Below are positions 38,075 to 48,196 of a stretch of 64,000 nucleotides of DNA, in pieces. Every line of letters begins with the position of its first letter. The first letter of the stretch is position 1. The notes under the pieces were generated by a model. That model did no database searches. It was given only the letters and a program-made list of their open reading frames with translations, and was not told the origin of the DNA. This DNA comes from Aliidiomarina maris. GTDB lineage: Bacteria; Pseudomonadota; Gammaproteobacteria; Enterobacterales; Alteromonadaceae. A program made the translations under genes and the position numbers. Where the stretch lies: the NCBI RefSeq assembly GCF_003987335.1, contig NZ_PIPK01000001.1, positions 124,001 to 188,000 of the forward strand. The letters are read 5' to 3'.

Positions 38075-39415
38075 ATGCACCAAGTAGTTAACATCCAACC
38101 GCCAGAGTTTTTGCCACGCAAATTCAAGGTTTATCAGCATCGTCAGCTGGATAAGATAGAAGCGTTACAGCACATTCCAGAAAAGATGCTGTTCGAAATG
38201 AAAGTGGTCGCGAATGTGCTGCCGTTTCGGGTTAATGAATATGTGTTTAACGAACTGATTGATTGGGACAAAGTACCCAATGATCCAGTCTTTCAGTTAG
38301 TTTTCCCGCAACGCGATATGATAGACCCGAGCGCCTATGACCGCATGGCGGCACTAATGCGAAGCGGCGCCAATAGCCAGGAAATTTTTAACCTGGCTGA
38401 GCAACTGCGGGCGGAAATGAATCCGCACCCGGCAGGTCAAACCGAAATGAATGTGCCCACCATTGACGGCGAGCCGCTCGATGGCATGCAACATAAGTAC
38501 CGTGAAACTGTGTTGTTTTTCCCATCCCAAGGGCAATACTGCCATTCATATTGCACGTTTTGCTTTCGCTGGGCTCAATTTGTCGGCAAATCGTTGCGCA
38601 TGAACTCAAATGACGCCGAGGCGTTACACGAATACCTTGCTGAACACCATGAAGTGACCGATTTATTGGTTACTGGTGGTGATCCTATGGTAATGCGCAC
38701 GAAAAAGCTGCGCCAATATTTAGAGCCACTGACTGAGTCACGTTTTGACCATATTCAAACTATTCGTATTGGCAGTAAATCACTTACCTTCTGGCCATAT
38801 CGCTACATTAGCGACCCAGACGCCGACGAACTTTTAGCCTTGCTGGAGAAGCTCGTTAAAGCAGGCAAGCACGTGTCGTTTATGGCGCACTTCAACCATC
38901 CGCAAGAAATGCGCACGGATGTCTCCCATGAAGCGATTCGTCGAATTCGAGCGACTGGGGTACAAATTCGTTGTCAGGCGCCATTGCTTAATCACTTAAA
39001 TACCAACCCAGACGACTGGGCCGCGATGTGGAAAGAGCAAGTGCGCTTAGGTATGGTGCCTTACTATATGTTTGTGGAACGTGATACCGGCGCGAAGCGC
39101 TACTTTGAAGTGCCCTTGTATCGTTGCTGGGAAATATTCCGCGATGCGTACAAGCAAGTATCAGGGTTGGCGCGTACCGTACGCGGACCATCGATGTCAG
39201 CAGGCCCGGGTAAAGTTGAAGTACAAGGCGTGACGGAAATACACGGCGAAAAGGTGTTCGTGCTGCGCTTTATTCAAGCGCGCAACCCTGACTGGGTGCA
39301 ACGCCCATTTTTCGCCAAGTTTGATGAAAACGCGACTTGGTTAAATGACTTGGTGCCCGCGTTTGGCGACACCAAGTTTTTCTGGCAAGACGAGTACGAA
39401 GCGATGCAGGGTTAA
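38075..39415 (+). CDS. KamA-family radical SAM aminomutase
   Basis: A 446-residue radical SAM, PLP-dependent aminomutase-like protein. The 4Fe-4S cluster motif is CHSYCTFC (Cys156, 160, 163). A glycine-rich TGGDP follows, and the PLP lysine is Lys380 in SAGPGK. Lysine 2,3-aminomutases bind the substrate side chain with two aspartates. In my hand alignment those positions are not Asp here (LLNHLNTNP and MFVERDTG), so the substrate may not be lysine. It is too long for EpmB (about 340). It is monocistronic, with no acetyltransferase partner for beta-lysine osmolyte synthesis nearby. Confidence 0.85.
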   Translation: MHQVVNIQPPEFLPRKFKVYQHRQLDKIEALQHIPEKMLFEMKVVANVLPFRVNEYVFNELIDWDKVPNDPVFQLVFPQRDMIDPSAYDRMAALMRSGANSQEIFNLAEQLRAEMNPHPAGQTEMNVPTIDGEPLDGMQHKYRETVLFFPSQGQYCHSYCTFCFRWAQFVGKSLRMNSNDAEALHEYLAEHHEVTDLLVTGGDPMVMRTKKLRQYLEPLTESRFDHIQTIRIGSKSLTFWPYRYISDPDADELLALLEKLVKAGKHVSFMAHFNHPQEMRTDVSHEAIRRIRATGVQIRCQAPLLNHLNTNPDDWAAMWKEQVRLGMVPYYMFVERDTGAKRYFEVPLYRCWEIFRDAYKQVSGLARTVRGPSMSAGPGKVEVQGVTEIHGEKVFVLRFIQARNPDWVQRPFFAKFDENATWLNDLVPAFGDTKFFWQDEYEAMQG

Positions 39416-39422
39416 CCCTGCA
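39405..39422. repeat. 18-base perfect palindrome spanning the stops of kamA-like gene and kdsB
   Basis: TGCAGGGTTAACCCTGCA is a perfect 18-base inverted repeat. Its central TTAA supplies the TAA stop of both convergent genes, which overlap by two bases. It can form a 7-bp stem with a TTAA loop and may act as a bidirectional RNA 3' end, though no T-run follows. Confidence 0.7.
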
Positions 39423-40182
39423 GCGCTTTGCGCACACGTTCTAAATCAGCAGGTGTGTCTACGCCTGCCGCTGGTTCGGCAATCGCCTGCGCCACATGAA
39501 TACGCTCGCCATACCACAGCACCCGCAGTTGCTCGAGTGACTCTAACTGTTCAATTGGGCTCGCGTCCCACTCCGCATAGCGATGAATAAACCCAGCGCG
39601 ATACGCGTAAATGCCGATATGGCGCAAATACCCTTGACTGATAGCTAGTTGACCGGCTTCAGACGGCTGTAGCGTCATAAATTGCTCGCGATCGTAAGGA
39701 ATTGGCGCGCGACTGAAATACAGCGCATAACCATTGCCATCTAATACGACTTTAACCGCGTTGGGATTAAATACTTCATCTGCACTGGTAATTGGCACCG
39801 CTAAGGTCGCCATTGGCGCGTTGCGCTGCGAGGCTAAGTTCTCGGCCACTTGACGAATAATTTGCGGCGGGATCTGCGGCTCATCGCCTTGCACATTGAC
39901 CACCACTTCGTCATCGGCAAGGGCTAACAAGTCAATCACTTCGGCTAAGCGTTCAGTACCTGAGCGGTGCTCCGTTGAGGTCAACATGGCGTTGCCACCA
40001 AAAGCTTTCACCGCATCCATAACGCGCTTATCGTCAGTCGCCACGACAACTTCCGCAGCACCACTTTGTAGCGCACGCTCATACACGTGCTGGATCATCG
40101 GCTTACCAGCAATATCCGCCAGCGGCTTGCCCGGTAAACGGCTTGAATCATAACGTGCTGGAATCACTACCGTGAAACTCAT
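39412..40182 (-). CDS. kdsB: 3-deoxy-manno-octulosonate cytidylyltransferase
   Basis: A 256-residue CMP-KDO synthetase with the N-terminal nucleotide-binding [30 protein letters not shown] and the family C-terminus. It activates KDO for lipopolysaccharide core synthesis. It overlaps the Trm112-like gene by 4 bases and is the last gene of the comEC-msbA-lpxK-ycaR-kdsB operon, an order shared with E. coli. Confidence 0.97.
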   Translation of the reverse strand: MSFTVVIPARYDSSRLPGKPLADIAGKPMIQHVYERALQSGAAEVVVATDDKRVMDAVKAFGGNAMLTSTEHRSGTERLAEVIDLLALADDEVVVNVQGDEPQIPPQIIRQVAENLASQRNAPMATLAVPITSADEVFNPNAVKVVLDGNGYALYFSRAPIPYDREQFMTLQPSEAGQLAISQGYLRHIGIYAYRAGFIHRYAEWDASPIEQLESLEQLRVLWYGERIHVAQAIAEPAAGVDTPADLERVRKALQG

Positions 40183-40379
40183 AATGTATCTACCTTTTCC
40201 AATTCTTGCGCCGTTAACTCTCGTGCAGCGTCGGCGAGCAACGCAGGGATGCCCTCAGACACTGGGTAAGCTAAGCGTTCTCCGCGGCACACTAACTCAG
40301 TTTTTTGCTGATTCCACACCAACTTACCCTTGCACGAAGGGCATGCCAGTACAGCCAATAAATTAGCGTTGATTGTCAT
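40179..40379 (-). CDS. ycaR: Trm112/YcaR-family small zinc-ribbon-like protein
   Basis: A 66-residue protein with [16 protein letters not shown], a later Cys in [21 protein letters not shown], and an acidic tail. This matches the YcaR/UPF0434 family always found between lpxK and kdsB. The start overlaps the end of lpxK by 17 bases; the longer open frame upstream is out of family. Its role is unknown, though Trm112 proteins activate methyltransferases. Confidence 0.92.
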   Translation of the reverse strand: MTINANLLAVLACPSCKGKLVWNQQKTELVCRGERLAYPVSEGIPALLADAARELTAQELEKVDTL

Positions 40380-41412
40380 GCATAAGCTCCTGCACTTGTT
40401 GCGTAATTTGCTGTTCAAAGTCGTTAGGCAAGTTGGCACCCACTTTTAGGTAATACCAGTGCGGGCGCGCAAATGGCCGACATTTCACTGCGTCTTTTTC
40501 AGTCATTACAATAGGATATAAATTACTTACGTCAAAGAAATCAGCCGCTACATACGCATGGTGATCATCAAATACCCGCGTTTCTGTAATATGCAGCTGC
40601 TCAGCCTCGAGCAAATCAAAAAAACGTGCCGGATTACCAATCCCAGCCACAGCTATCACCGACTCGCCATCGGGGGTTTCAATCGGCTCGCTGTTACTCA
40701 CCCGACGCCAACCTTGGGCTGCAATCTGCATTGCAACCTGCTTAGTGCCTAAATATTTATCTGGTACTGGACGGCCTGCGGTGGCATTAGCTTTGGTATA
40801 ACCGTTCAACACCACGTAGTCGGCTTTGCGCAGGCGCTTGGCCGGTTCTCGTAACGGCCCACAAGGTAAGCGCCAGCCATTCCCCAACCCGCGTGATTGA
40901 TCCACCACCACACACTCAATATCACGCGCCAAGGCGTAGTGCTGTAATCCATCATCACTGATAATCACATTACAATCGCTATGCGCCAACAGGTGCTGTG
41001 CGGCAAGCGCACGCTTAGGGCTCACACACACTGGGACTTGACTGACGGTGTGTAGCATCAAAGGTTCATCGCCGACTTGGCTGGGGTCGCTGTGTTCACT
41101 GACCATTTGAGGAAAAGGCCCTTGCCCACCATACCCTCGTGAGACAATCCCGGGACGCAAACCCTGGCGTTGCAATATATCGACTAAGGCCAAGGTTAAC
41201 GGGGTTTTGCCGGTACCGCCAACGCTGATATTACCCACCACAATGACTGGCACCGGCGCGCGATACACACGCTTTAAGCGTAACCAAAACGCCAGACGGC
41301 GCAAGCCGCTAAAGCATACAAATAACCAGTTTAACGGCAATAATAACCAGCCCATGGGGTGTAAGTAACGCCGATACCACCAACGATTCACGCGATTTGA
41401 AAGCTGCGCCAT
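40363..41412 (-). CDS. lpxK: Tetraacyldisaccharide 4'-kinase
   Basis: A 349-residue lipid A kinase. The N-terminal membrane anchor (GWLLLPLNWLFVCF), the P-loop VVGNISVGGTGKTPL and the SDDGLQHYALARDIE motif with catalytic Asp and His are intact. It phosphorylates lipid A disaccharide at the inner-membrane face. It lies 21 bases downstream of msbA in the conserved lipid A operon. Confidence 0.97.
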   Translation of the reverse strand: MAQLSNRVNRWWYRRYLHPMGWLLLPLNWLFVCFSGLRRLAFWLRLKRVYRAPVPVIVVGNISVGGTGKTPLTLALVDILQRQGLRPGIVSRGYGGQGPFPQMVSEHSDPSQVGDEPLMLHTVSQVPVCVSPKRALAAQHLLAHSDCNVIISDDGLQHYALARDIECVVVDQSRGLGNGWRLPCGPLREPAKRLRKADYVVLNGYTKANATAGRPVPDKYLGTKQVAMQIAAQGWRRVSNSEPIETPDGESVIAVAGIGNPARFFDLLEAEQLHITETRVFDDHHAYVAADFFDVSNLYPIVMTEKDAVKCRPFARPHWYYLKVGANLPNDFEQQITQQVQELMHDNQR

Positions 41413-41433
41413 TGTCCTTAATCCTTGTGGAGT

Positions 41434-43188
41434 TTACGCGTCACTGCCGCCAAACTGCATATTATAAAGTTGAGCATATGCCCCATCTAGGGCCAGTAAG
41501 GTTTCGTGGTCACCGCGCTCCAGAATTCGCCCTTGCTCAAGCACTAAAATTTCATCAGCGCTCTCAATGGTGGACAAGCGATGTGCAATCACCAGCGACG
41601 TCCGGTTTTGCTGCAGGTTTTCTAAAGCCTTTTGGATATGCCGCTCAGACTCGGTATCCAACGCCGATGTCGCCTCGTCGAGAATCAATACCGGCGCGTC
41701 ACGCAGCAAGGCACGGGCGATAGCAATACGCTGACGCTGCCCGCCAGATAGCATCACGCCATTTTCGCCAACCACAGTATTTAAACCTTGGGGCATGTTA
41801 TTGATGAATTCTTCGCAATATGCCAAGCGCACGGCTTCTTGAATCCGCTCTTGACTGACCTTACCCGCCGAGCCGTATGCGATATTATTGGCAATCGTGT
41901 CGTTAAACAACGACACGCTTTGCGATACCACCGCGAACTGACGACGTAGGGACTTCAATGTGTAGTCGCGTATATCATGACCGTCGAGCTCAATCCGTCC
42001 GGTTTCATAATCGTAAAAACGCGTCAGCAGCGACGAGATCGTCGATTTACCACTGCCAGAACGCCCCACTAAGGCAACCGTTTTACCCGCTTCAACCCGG
42101 AAACTAATCTGCTTTAAGGCTGGGCCTTCACTGCCTTGATAGCTAAAGGTCACGTCTTTAAATTCAAGGTCACCCCGGGCACGGTCAATCACCAATTTGC
42201 CAGTATCAACTTCCTTTTGCTGGTCAAGTACCGCAAAAATGCTTTCCGCTGCTGACAAGCCACGTTGGAAGTCAGCATTGACATTGGTAAGCTGCTTTAA
42301 GGGGCGCAATAACATCACCATCGCAGTGACTAACGCTGCAAAAGCACCAGGTGTCAGTTGCTCAAGCATGGATGGGAAGCTCGCGATGATCAGTACCAGT
42401 GATAAACTCAGCGAGGCGATAAATTGAATCACCGATGTGCTAATCGCGCGAATGTTAACCAGCTTCATATTCTGCTGCCGGGTCACATTATTAATGTCGC
42501 CAAAGCGTTCCGCTTCTTTTTTCTGGCCTTCAAACATCACCACCACTTTATGCCCATTTAGCATTTGCTCAGCGGTGGTCGTGACATTCCCCATAGCGGT
42601 TTGAATTCGGCTACTGACTTTACGAAAACGCTTTGACACCACGGTGACTACTTTGGCAACCACTGGGCCGATGAGCAAAAACACCAATGACAACTGCCAG
42701 CTGTGATACATCATCAGCGCCAACAGGCCAATCACAAATGCGCCTTCTTTAATCAGCGTGAGAATGGCGCGGCTACTAGCCTCTGCGAGCTGCTGGGTGT
42801 CGTAAGTGATTTTTGAAATCATATCACCAGTAGACACTTTGTCATGGTAAGACACAGGGACACGCATCAGGTGCTCAAACAACTGCTGGCGCATCACGGT
42901 GACCACTTTGAAGCCGACGTAACTTAAAAAATACGTCGAAATAAAATTAAACAGGCCACGTAATATAAACATGAAAGGCACAAAAATTGCGCCGATGATA
43001 AGAATTCTTGAGTTCCCTTCGCCCAAGCCGTCGTCCACTAAGGGTTGAAAGCTCGAAATGAAAAGCGTGTCGATTGCGGCATACCCAAGCATACCAATGA
43101 CAGCGGTGATAAAAGCCATCCGAAAGGGTTTCATATACCCAATCAAGCGGCGGAAAGTTTGCTGTCGAACTGCTGTTTTTGAATCCAT
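41434..43188 (-). CDS. msbA: Lipid A export ABC transporter MsbA
   Basis: A 584-residue half-transporter (E. coli: 582). Six membrane helices occupy about residues 20-310. The nucleotide-binding domain has Walker A GRSGSGKST, the signature LSGGQRQRIAIARAL, Walker B LILDEATSAL and the H-loop IAHRLSTI. It flips lipid A-core across the inner membrane. The ATG giving MDSKTAVRQQTFRR is chosen; an in-frame upstream extension of about 58 codons would overlap comEC. Confidence 0.96.
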   Translation of the reverse strand: MDSKTAVRQQTFRRLIGYMKPFRMAFITAVIGMLGYAAIDTLFISSFQPLVDDGLGEGNSRILIIGAIFVPFMFILRGLFNFISTYFLSYVGFKVVTVMRQQLFEHLMRVPVSYHDKVSTGDMISKITYDTQQLAEASSRAILTLIKEGAFVIGLLALMMYHSWQLSLVFLLIGPVVAKVVTVVSKRFRKVSSRIQTAMGNVTTTAEQMLNGHKVVVMFEGQKKEAERFGDINNVTRQQNMKLVNIRAISTSVIQFIASLSLSLVLIIASFPSMLEQLTPGAFAALVTAMVMLLRPLKQLTNVNADFQRGLSAAESIFAVLDQQKEVDTGKLVIDRARGDLEFKDVTFSYQGSEGPALKQISFRVEAGKTVALVGRSGSGKSTISSLLTRFYDYETGRIELDGHDIRDYTLKSLRRQFAVVSQSVSLFNDTIANNIAYGSAGKVSQERIQEAVRLAYCEEFINNMPQGLNTVVGENGVMLSGGQRQRIAIARALLRDAPVLILDEATSALDTESERHIQKALENLQQNRTSLVIAHRLSTIESADEILVLEQGRILERGDHETLLALDGAYAQLYNMQFGGSDA

Positions 43189-43262
43189 GCATTCGCCATT
43201 TATAGAAAAAGTCCGCAGCATTTTACCCGAAACCAGCCCCTTGTGACCAGCACTGGCGGTGT

Positions 43263-45668
43263 TTAGCGCGTTTGATTGAACCAATAGGGCGAAAAATCGC
43301 CACGTTGAGTTCGGATATGCCAACGTTGACGATACCACAATACACTCACTTGACCATCCCATGCGGTATTGTAAAGCGTCACCTTGGCCGCCTCTAAACG
43401 TGCGATGGCCTCAGGATGAGGCATATTAAAGCGATTTAAATAGCCACTGCTAATTAGCCCAATGTGTGGCTGTACTTGATTGAGCAAGTACGGATGTGAC
43501 GAGGTGCGCGAGCCGTGGTGCGGCACCAACAACACATCGCTTTGTAAGCGCTGCTGGTAGTAACGGACTAACCGGAACTCACCCAAGCGTTCAATATCAC
43601 CAGGCAGTAAAACCTGACGCCCTTGAAAACTAAGCTGCAACACACAGCTTTGATTATTGACGCCTTGAAAGACCGCCATGGGTAATGGTGCCAATGCGCG
43701 AAGCGTTACACCTTGCCAACCCCATACCTGCCCCCATTGACAGGGTAAACCTCGCCCATCGGTATCTAGCAGCAGGGCATTTGGATAGCGCGTCAGTAAA
43801 TAATCGACGCCGCCGATATGATCCCAGTGCGGATGCGACAGCACTATCATATCCAAATCAAGTCCGCGTCGTCGCAAGAATGGTTCAATCACGCTGTGGC
43901 CCTGGTGGCTGCCTTGATAGCCCGGACCGGTATCGTAGAGTATCGCGCGGCGCTGACGCTCAACCACCAAGGCACTGCCCTGCCCCACATCCAGCATGTG
44001 CAGCCATAAGCGTGGGTCGGCTAATTGACCAACGCGCGGTTGTACTAACGTCAGCAGCGTCCAACTCACACTGAGCTGTAGCGCCCATAGCCACCGCCAA
44101 TGACGTTGTACCGGCAAATGTCGCACACCCAAGATCAGTACCAGTAGCCAAGCTCCGACAACATGATGGGTGTCAACAAACGCAATCTCGCTAAGCCCTT
44201 GCAGCCCCCACCAGACCCAGCTTACGACGGTATCGGCCACACTCAGCAAGGTACTGGCGAGCACCGGCCAAATCGGCAATAACAATAAAGCCAATAGCGT
44301 CAACGGTAAGATCATCAGACTAAACACTGGCACCACGAGCAAATTCACTAACGGCGCCAACCAAGAGACCCCTTGAAAGTACGCCACCGTTATTGGCATT
44401 AGCATCACGCACAACATTAATTCGAAACGCCAGAGCTGTAACGTTTTGGCACGCCATCCAATCAGTCCTTGTGCGGGACGGTGCCACAACCAGATGAAAA
44501 TGGCACTTACCGCTAAACACGAGAGCCAAAATCCCGCATCAAGCCAAGCCATGGGGTCGAGCAGCAACACCAAGGCAACGGCTCTGATGAGTACGCGTAA
44601 TGGTGAAACATGGGAAGCATAGAAGCGCAGGATAATAAACACGCTGATCAGCAGCAATGCGCGCAACGTCGCCACGGCGAAGTCTGCCAGTGCGGCATAC
44701 CCTAATGCGCACAACCAACCTAGCACGATCGCCGCAGGCCAAATATTACCTTGCCAGCGGGGCGCCAATAGCCGTACCAAGGCTGCCAGCCACCAACGTA
44801 GCAACCAAGTGCTGGCGGCGAACACCATACTCAAATGCAAACCTGATATCGCCATTAAGTGCGCCACGCCAGTACGCTGTAATACTTGCCAGGTGTCGGG
44901 GCTCACCCATTGTCGCTCGGCAATCGCTAGCGCCAGTAAGATATCGGCGTGCTGTAACCAAGGTTTCCTTGCAGAAAATTGGTCAAAAATACGTTGTCGC
45001 AATGCATCAATGGGGCGTTTGGCCAAACGGTTACCCGCTATTAGCTCGCCATGCTGCACATAACCGGTTGCCCCAACCTGCTGCCTGGTTAGCCACGCCT
45101 GATAGTTAAAACCAACTTGATTGTGTAACCCGGACACCGGACGCAAACGCAGCTGCGCATACCATATATCGCCCAATTGCGGGGTGTTGATGACTGTCGG
45201 CATGGGGCTGCTGGGTTCGACACCATAGTGCCATTGGCTACCATACCATTGTAACCGCAGTTTCATACCAGGGCGCAGCGCGGCAGTTTCAGGGGCCTTG
45301 CTATGTGCGGCTAAGGCAACGACTTCAGCGTTAAAGCGCAAGCGCTGGCCGTTATCTTCAACTATGCTAGTGATACGAATTGGGACAGAGATCGTTTGTC
45401 GTAAGTAAGATTCCGGCAAATTCCAAGAAAGCGTCGATTTAGCATTGATTAAGGACCACTGCATGCCGCACAATACGCCCAGTATTAAGCAAGTGAAAAC
45501 AGTTAATTGCTGTTGCACTTGCTGCTTGCAAGGACAGATGCGCTGCCACGCCCACACGCTGCCCCAAAATATGGTTGCGCCTGCGGGTAGCAGCCACAAT
45601 GGCCAGGTCGGGTCAATCCAAGGTGATGTAAAAATACCAAGTATGAAGCTAAACAGTAGCCCATCCAT
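43263..45668 (-). CDS. comEC: DNA internalization protein ComEC/Rec2
   Basis: An 801-residue competence protein. An N-terminal DUF4131-like region, the ComEC membrane domain (SGLHLSMVFA near residue 270) and a C-terminal metallo-beta-lactamase-like domain with SHPHWDHIGG and PHHGSRTSSH are present. It forms the inner-membrane channel through which transforming DNA strands enter. It is the first gene of the lipid A operon and is divergent from the DUF2062 gene. Confidence 0.94.
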   Translation of the reverse strand: MDGLLFSFILGIFTSPWIDPTWPLWLLPAGATIFWGSVWAWQRICPCKQQVQQQLTVFTCLILGVLCGMQWSLINAKSTLSWNLPESYLRQTISVPIRITSIVEDNGQRLRFNAEVVALAAHSKAPETAALRPGMKLRLQWYGSQWHYGVEPSSPMPTVINTPQLGDIWYAQLRLRPVSGLHNQVGFNYQAWLTRQQVGATGYVQHGELIAGNRLAKRPIDALRQRIFDQFSARKPWLQHADILLALAIAERQWVSPDTWQVLQRTGVAHLMAISGLHLSMVFAASTWLLRWWLAALVRLLAPRWQGNIWPAAIVLGWLCALGYAALADFAVATLRALLLISVFIILRFYASHVSPLRVLIRAVALVLLLDPMAWLDAGFWLSCLAVSAIFIWLWHRPAQGLIGWRAKTLQLWRFELMLCVMLMPITVAYFQGVSWLAPLVNLLVVPVFSLMILPLTLLALLLLPIWPVLASTLLSVADTVVSWVWWGLQGLSEIAFVDTHHVVGAWLLVLILGVRHLPVQRHWRWLWALQLSVSWTLLTLVQPRVGQLADPRLWLHMLDVGQGSALVVERQRRAILYDTGPGYQGSHQGHSVIEPFLRRRGLDLDMIVLSHPHWDHIGGVDYLLTRYPNALLLDTDGRGLPCQWGQVWGWQGVTLRALAPLPMAVFQGVNNQSCVLQLSFQGRQVLLPGDIERLGEFRLVRYYQQRLQSDVLLVPHHGSRTSSHPYLLNQVQPHIGLISSGYLNRFNMPHPEAIARLEAAKVTLYNTAWDGQVSVLWYRQRWHIRTQRGDFSPYWFNQTR

Positions 45669-45698
45669 AGCAGTAACCCGTAGTAGGTATTAGCATTC

Positions 45699-46241
45699 AT
45701 GCCGAAAAAACTGATCCAACGTTTTTTACCTAACCCGCGTAAAATTGCTGCCTCGAAAGCAGTACGCATGTTTGGTAGCGTTGCTCAACCAGCCAACCTC
45801 TGGCATTTAAACCGCCGCTCCGCCTCTCGGGCGTTCGCCATCGGTTTATTTGTGGCTTTCTTGCCGATCCCTATGCAGATGGTGGTGGCTGCCGCCTTAG
45901 CAATATACTTCAAAGCAAACCTGCCGTTATCCGTTGCACTGGTCTGGATTAGTAACCCAGTTACCATGCCTGCGCTATTTTATGCGTCGTACCAAGCAGG
46001 CGCGTTCGTGCTAGGGCGCAACACCGAGCCATTCTTATTTGAGTTGTCATGGGCATGGTTCATGGCAAGCCTGGGCTCTGTCGCACCGGCTTTCATTGTA
46101 GGGTGTATTTTGCTGGGCGGGTTGGCGTCAATCACGTCTTTCGTGACAATTCGAATTTTATGGCGCCAAGCGGCTATCAAAGCATGGCGGGAACGCCAAC
46201 GCGAAAGAGCGCGCAAACGCAAGGAAGCGCGCTCCGAATAA
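45699..46241 (+). CDS. DUF2062 domain membrane protein
   Basis: A 180-residue protein with the DUF2062 pattern: a polar N-terminus with NLWHLNRRSASRAFAIGLFVAFLPIP, three hydrophobic segments, WISNPVTMPALFY near residue 85, and a basic Arg/Lys-rich tail. The function is unknown. Its place beside comEC, divergently transcribed with 30 bases between starts, is common in gammaproteobacteria. Confidence 0.88.
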   Translation: MPKKLIQRFLPNPRKIAASKAVRMFGSVAQPANLWHLNRRSASRAFAIGLFVAFLPIPMQMVVAAALAIYFKANLPLSVALVWISNPVTMPALFYASYQAGAFVLGRNTEPFLFELSWAWFMASLGSVAPAFIVGCILLGGLASITSFVTIRILWRQAAIKAWRERQRERARKRKEARSE

Positions 46242-46267
46242 TCTTCTGCCCCACATTGCGGATGACG

Positions 46268-47512
46268 CTACTCGCCGGATAATGCCCGCGCCGGGTTAAT
46301 CCGAGCCGCTTTCCACGCCGGATACAAGGTCGCCAAGACACTGGTTAATAGCGCTACTGATAACACTAAAACAACATCGATGAGTTGAATTTGCGTTGGT
46401 ATTGCGCTGACAAAGTAAATGTCGGCCGGCAATAAACTAAAGCCAAAGGTCGCCTCTAACCACACAAAAATGGTCGGCAATTGCCACGCAAGCAACACCC
46501 CGCTAACCCCACCAATTACAATGCCTAGCACCCCATTCATGGTGCCTTGCAGCACGAAGCTGCGCAGAATGACGCTGTCATCAGCACCCATGGTTTTTAG
46601 AATCGCTATCGCACTGCGTTTTTCCTGCACCACCATCACCAGCGTCGAGACAATATTAAAACTCGCCACCGCAAGCACCAGCACCAGCACTAGGTACATC
46701 ACACTGCGCACCAACTGGATATCACGGTACAAATGCCCCTCGGTGCGGGTCCAGTCACTGACATAAGCAAACTCACGCAGTTCAGAAGCGACCTGAGATG
46801 CCACAATGGGCGCTTGGTAGACATCACGCAGCAACAAACGCACGCCATTGGCTTCACTACTAAGCCCCATGGCCTGCTGGCCTCGTTCAAGGTGAATATA
46901 GGCTTGCTGGTAATCAAGTTCACCGCCTAAGCGAAAGGTACCCACCAGCTCCAAGTGCACACGGCGTGGCGCTTGCAAGCTTTGGCGTCCGGATTCAACC
47001 CGCGGCACTAGTAAGGTGACTCTATCACCGACATGCAAACCTAAGTCTGCGGCCAAACCATAACCCAGCAAAATACCGTCTGGGTTGGCCTCAAAACGTG
47101 CCCAGTCTGATTTCGATGTGTATTGGGTTAACCCCGACACCTTGGGTTCGAGCTCGGTGTCGATGGCACGCGCACTGACGCCTTTAAACGTACGCCCTTG
47201 CTGCAACATACTATTGACGATAGTCACCGGTGCAGCGGCAATCACTTGCGGATGAGATTCTGCTGTCTCGACAATGGCTCGCCAATCTCGCAATCCGTCG
47301 CGTACGGCTTGAAATTCTACATGCGGCACAAGGGACAAAAGTTGCTCCTCTAGTGCCTTTTGAAACCCGTTCATCACCGACAACAATACAATCAGCGCCG
47401 CGCAGCCCAGCGCAATGCCGGTGGTTGAGGAGGCCGAGATAAAATTTACGAAGCGATTTTTATGCTTACTACGGCGAAAACGGCGTGCCAGCGTCCAAGC
47501 CAGACTGCTCAT
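46268..47512 (-). CDS. lolE: Lipoprotein-releasing ABC transporter permease LolE
   Basis: A 414-residue permease with one N-terminal membrane helix (GIALGCAALIVLLSVMNGF), a large periplasmic domain and three C-terminal helices ending in the FtsX-like fold (LATLYPAWKAARINPARAL). With LolC and LolD it extracts outer-membrane lipoproteins and hands them to LolA. It overlaps lolD by 4 bases. It is named LolE by position as third gene; LolC and LolE are similar paralogs. Confidence 0.92.
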   Translation of the reverse strand: MSSLAWTLARRFRRSKHKNRFVNFISASSTTGIALGCAALIVLLSVMNGFQKALEEQLLSLVPHVEFQAVRDGLRDWRAIVETAESHPQVIAAAPVTIVNSMLQQGRTFKGVSARAIDTELEPKVSGLTQYTSKSDWARFEANPDGILLGYGLAADLGLHVGDRVTLLVPRVESGRQSLQAPRRVHLELVGTFRLGGELDYQQAYIHLERGQQAMGLSSEANGVRLLLRDVYQAPIVASQVASELREFAYVSDWTRTEGHLYRDIQLVRSVMYLVLVLVLAVASFNIVSTLVMVVQEKRSAIAILKTMGADDSVILRSFVLQGTMNGVLGIVIGGVSGVLLAWQLPTIFVWLEATFGFSLLPADIYFVSAIPTQIQLIDVVLVLSVALLTSVLATLYPAWKAARINPARALSGE

Positions 47513-48192
47513 GGTTGCGCCTCAAGCAAACAGCCATTGTGCAACGTTGCTTGGCGCGGCAAGCGCGCAGCTAATTGCTGATCATGGGTAACCACAATAA
47601 ATGCAGTTTGCAAACGTTGATTTAATGCCAGCATGAGTTCGTAAATCGTTTGCGCAGTGGCTTCATCTAAGTTGCCCGTTGGTTCATCGGCTAACACCAG
47701 CGCAGGGTTATTGACCAGCGCACGCGCTATCGCCACCCGTTGACGCTCACCCCCGGACAGTTTCGCCGGGGCATGCTCGGCTCGGTGTTCAAGGCCGACT
47801 TGTTGCAATAATTCCAATGCGCGCTGTTTCGCTGTCTGCGGGCTTTGCCCTGCGATTAACAATGGCATTGCCACATTTTCCCACGCGTTGAATTCAGCCA
47901 GTAAATGATGAAACTGATAAATAAAGCCCAAATTCTGATTGCGCCAGCGCGCACGTTTACGACCCGTTAATTGCTGCAATGGCTGACCATTGACCTCAAC
48001 ATGGCCTGACGAGGCGTCATCAAGGCTACCCAGAATATGCAACAAAGTGCTTTTACCCGAACCAGACGAGCCGATAACTGCCATCATATCGCCTGAATGA
48101 ACACTAAAATCAACGTCCTGCAGCACTTGCACCGAGCGCCCTGCATCGTCGAACGTTTTACTCACTTGGTTACACCGTAATAATACTGTCAT
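47509..48192 (-). CDS. lolD: Lipoprotein-releasing ABC transporter ATPase LolD
   Basis: A 227-residue ATPase. Walker A GSSGSGKST, the Q-loop region FIYQFHHLLAEFNAWENVAMPLL, the signature LSGGERQRVAIARAL and Walker B LVLADEPTGNLD are all present, as is the VVTHD switch. It powers LolCE. The ATG lies 4 bases after the lolC stop; an in-frame start inside lolC was rejected. Confidence 0.96.
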   Translation of the reverse strand: MTVLLRCNQVSKTFDDAGRSVQVLQDVDFSVHSGDMMAVIGSSGSGKSTLLHILGSLDDASSGHVEVNGQPLQQLTGRKRARWRNQNLGFIYQFHHLLAEFNAWENVAMPLLIAGQSPQTAKQRALELLQQVGLEHRAEHAPAKLSGGERQRVAIARALVNNPALVLADEPTGNLDEATAQTIYELMLALNQRLQTAFIVVTHDQQLAARLPRQATLHNGCLLEAQP

Positions 48193-48196
48193 GCTA

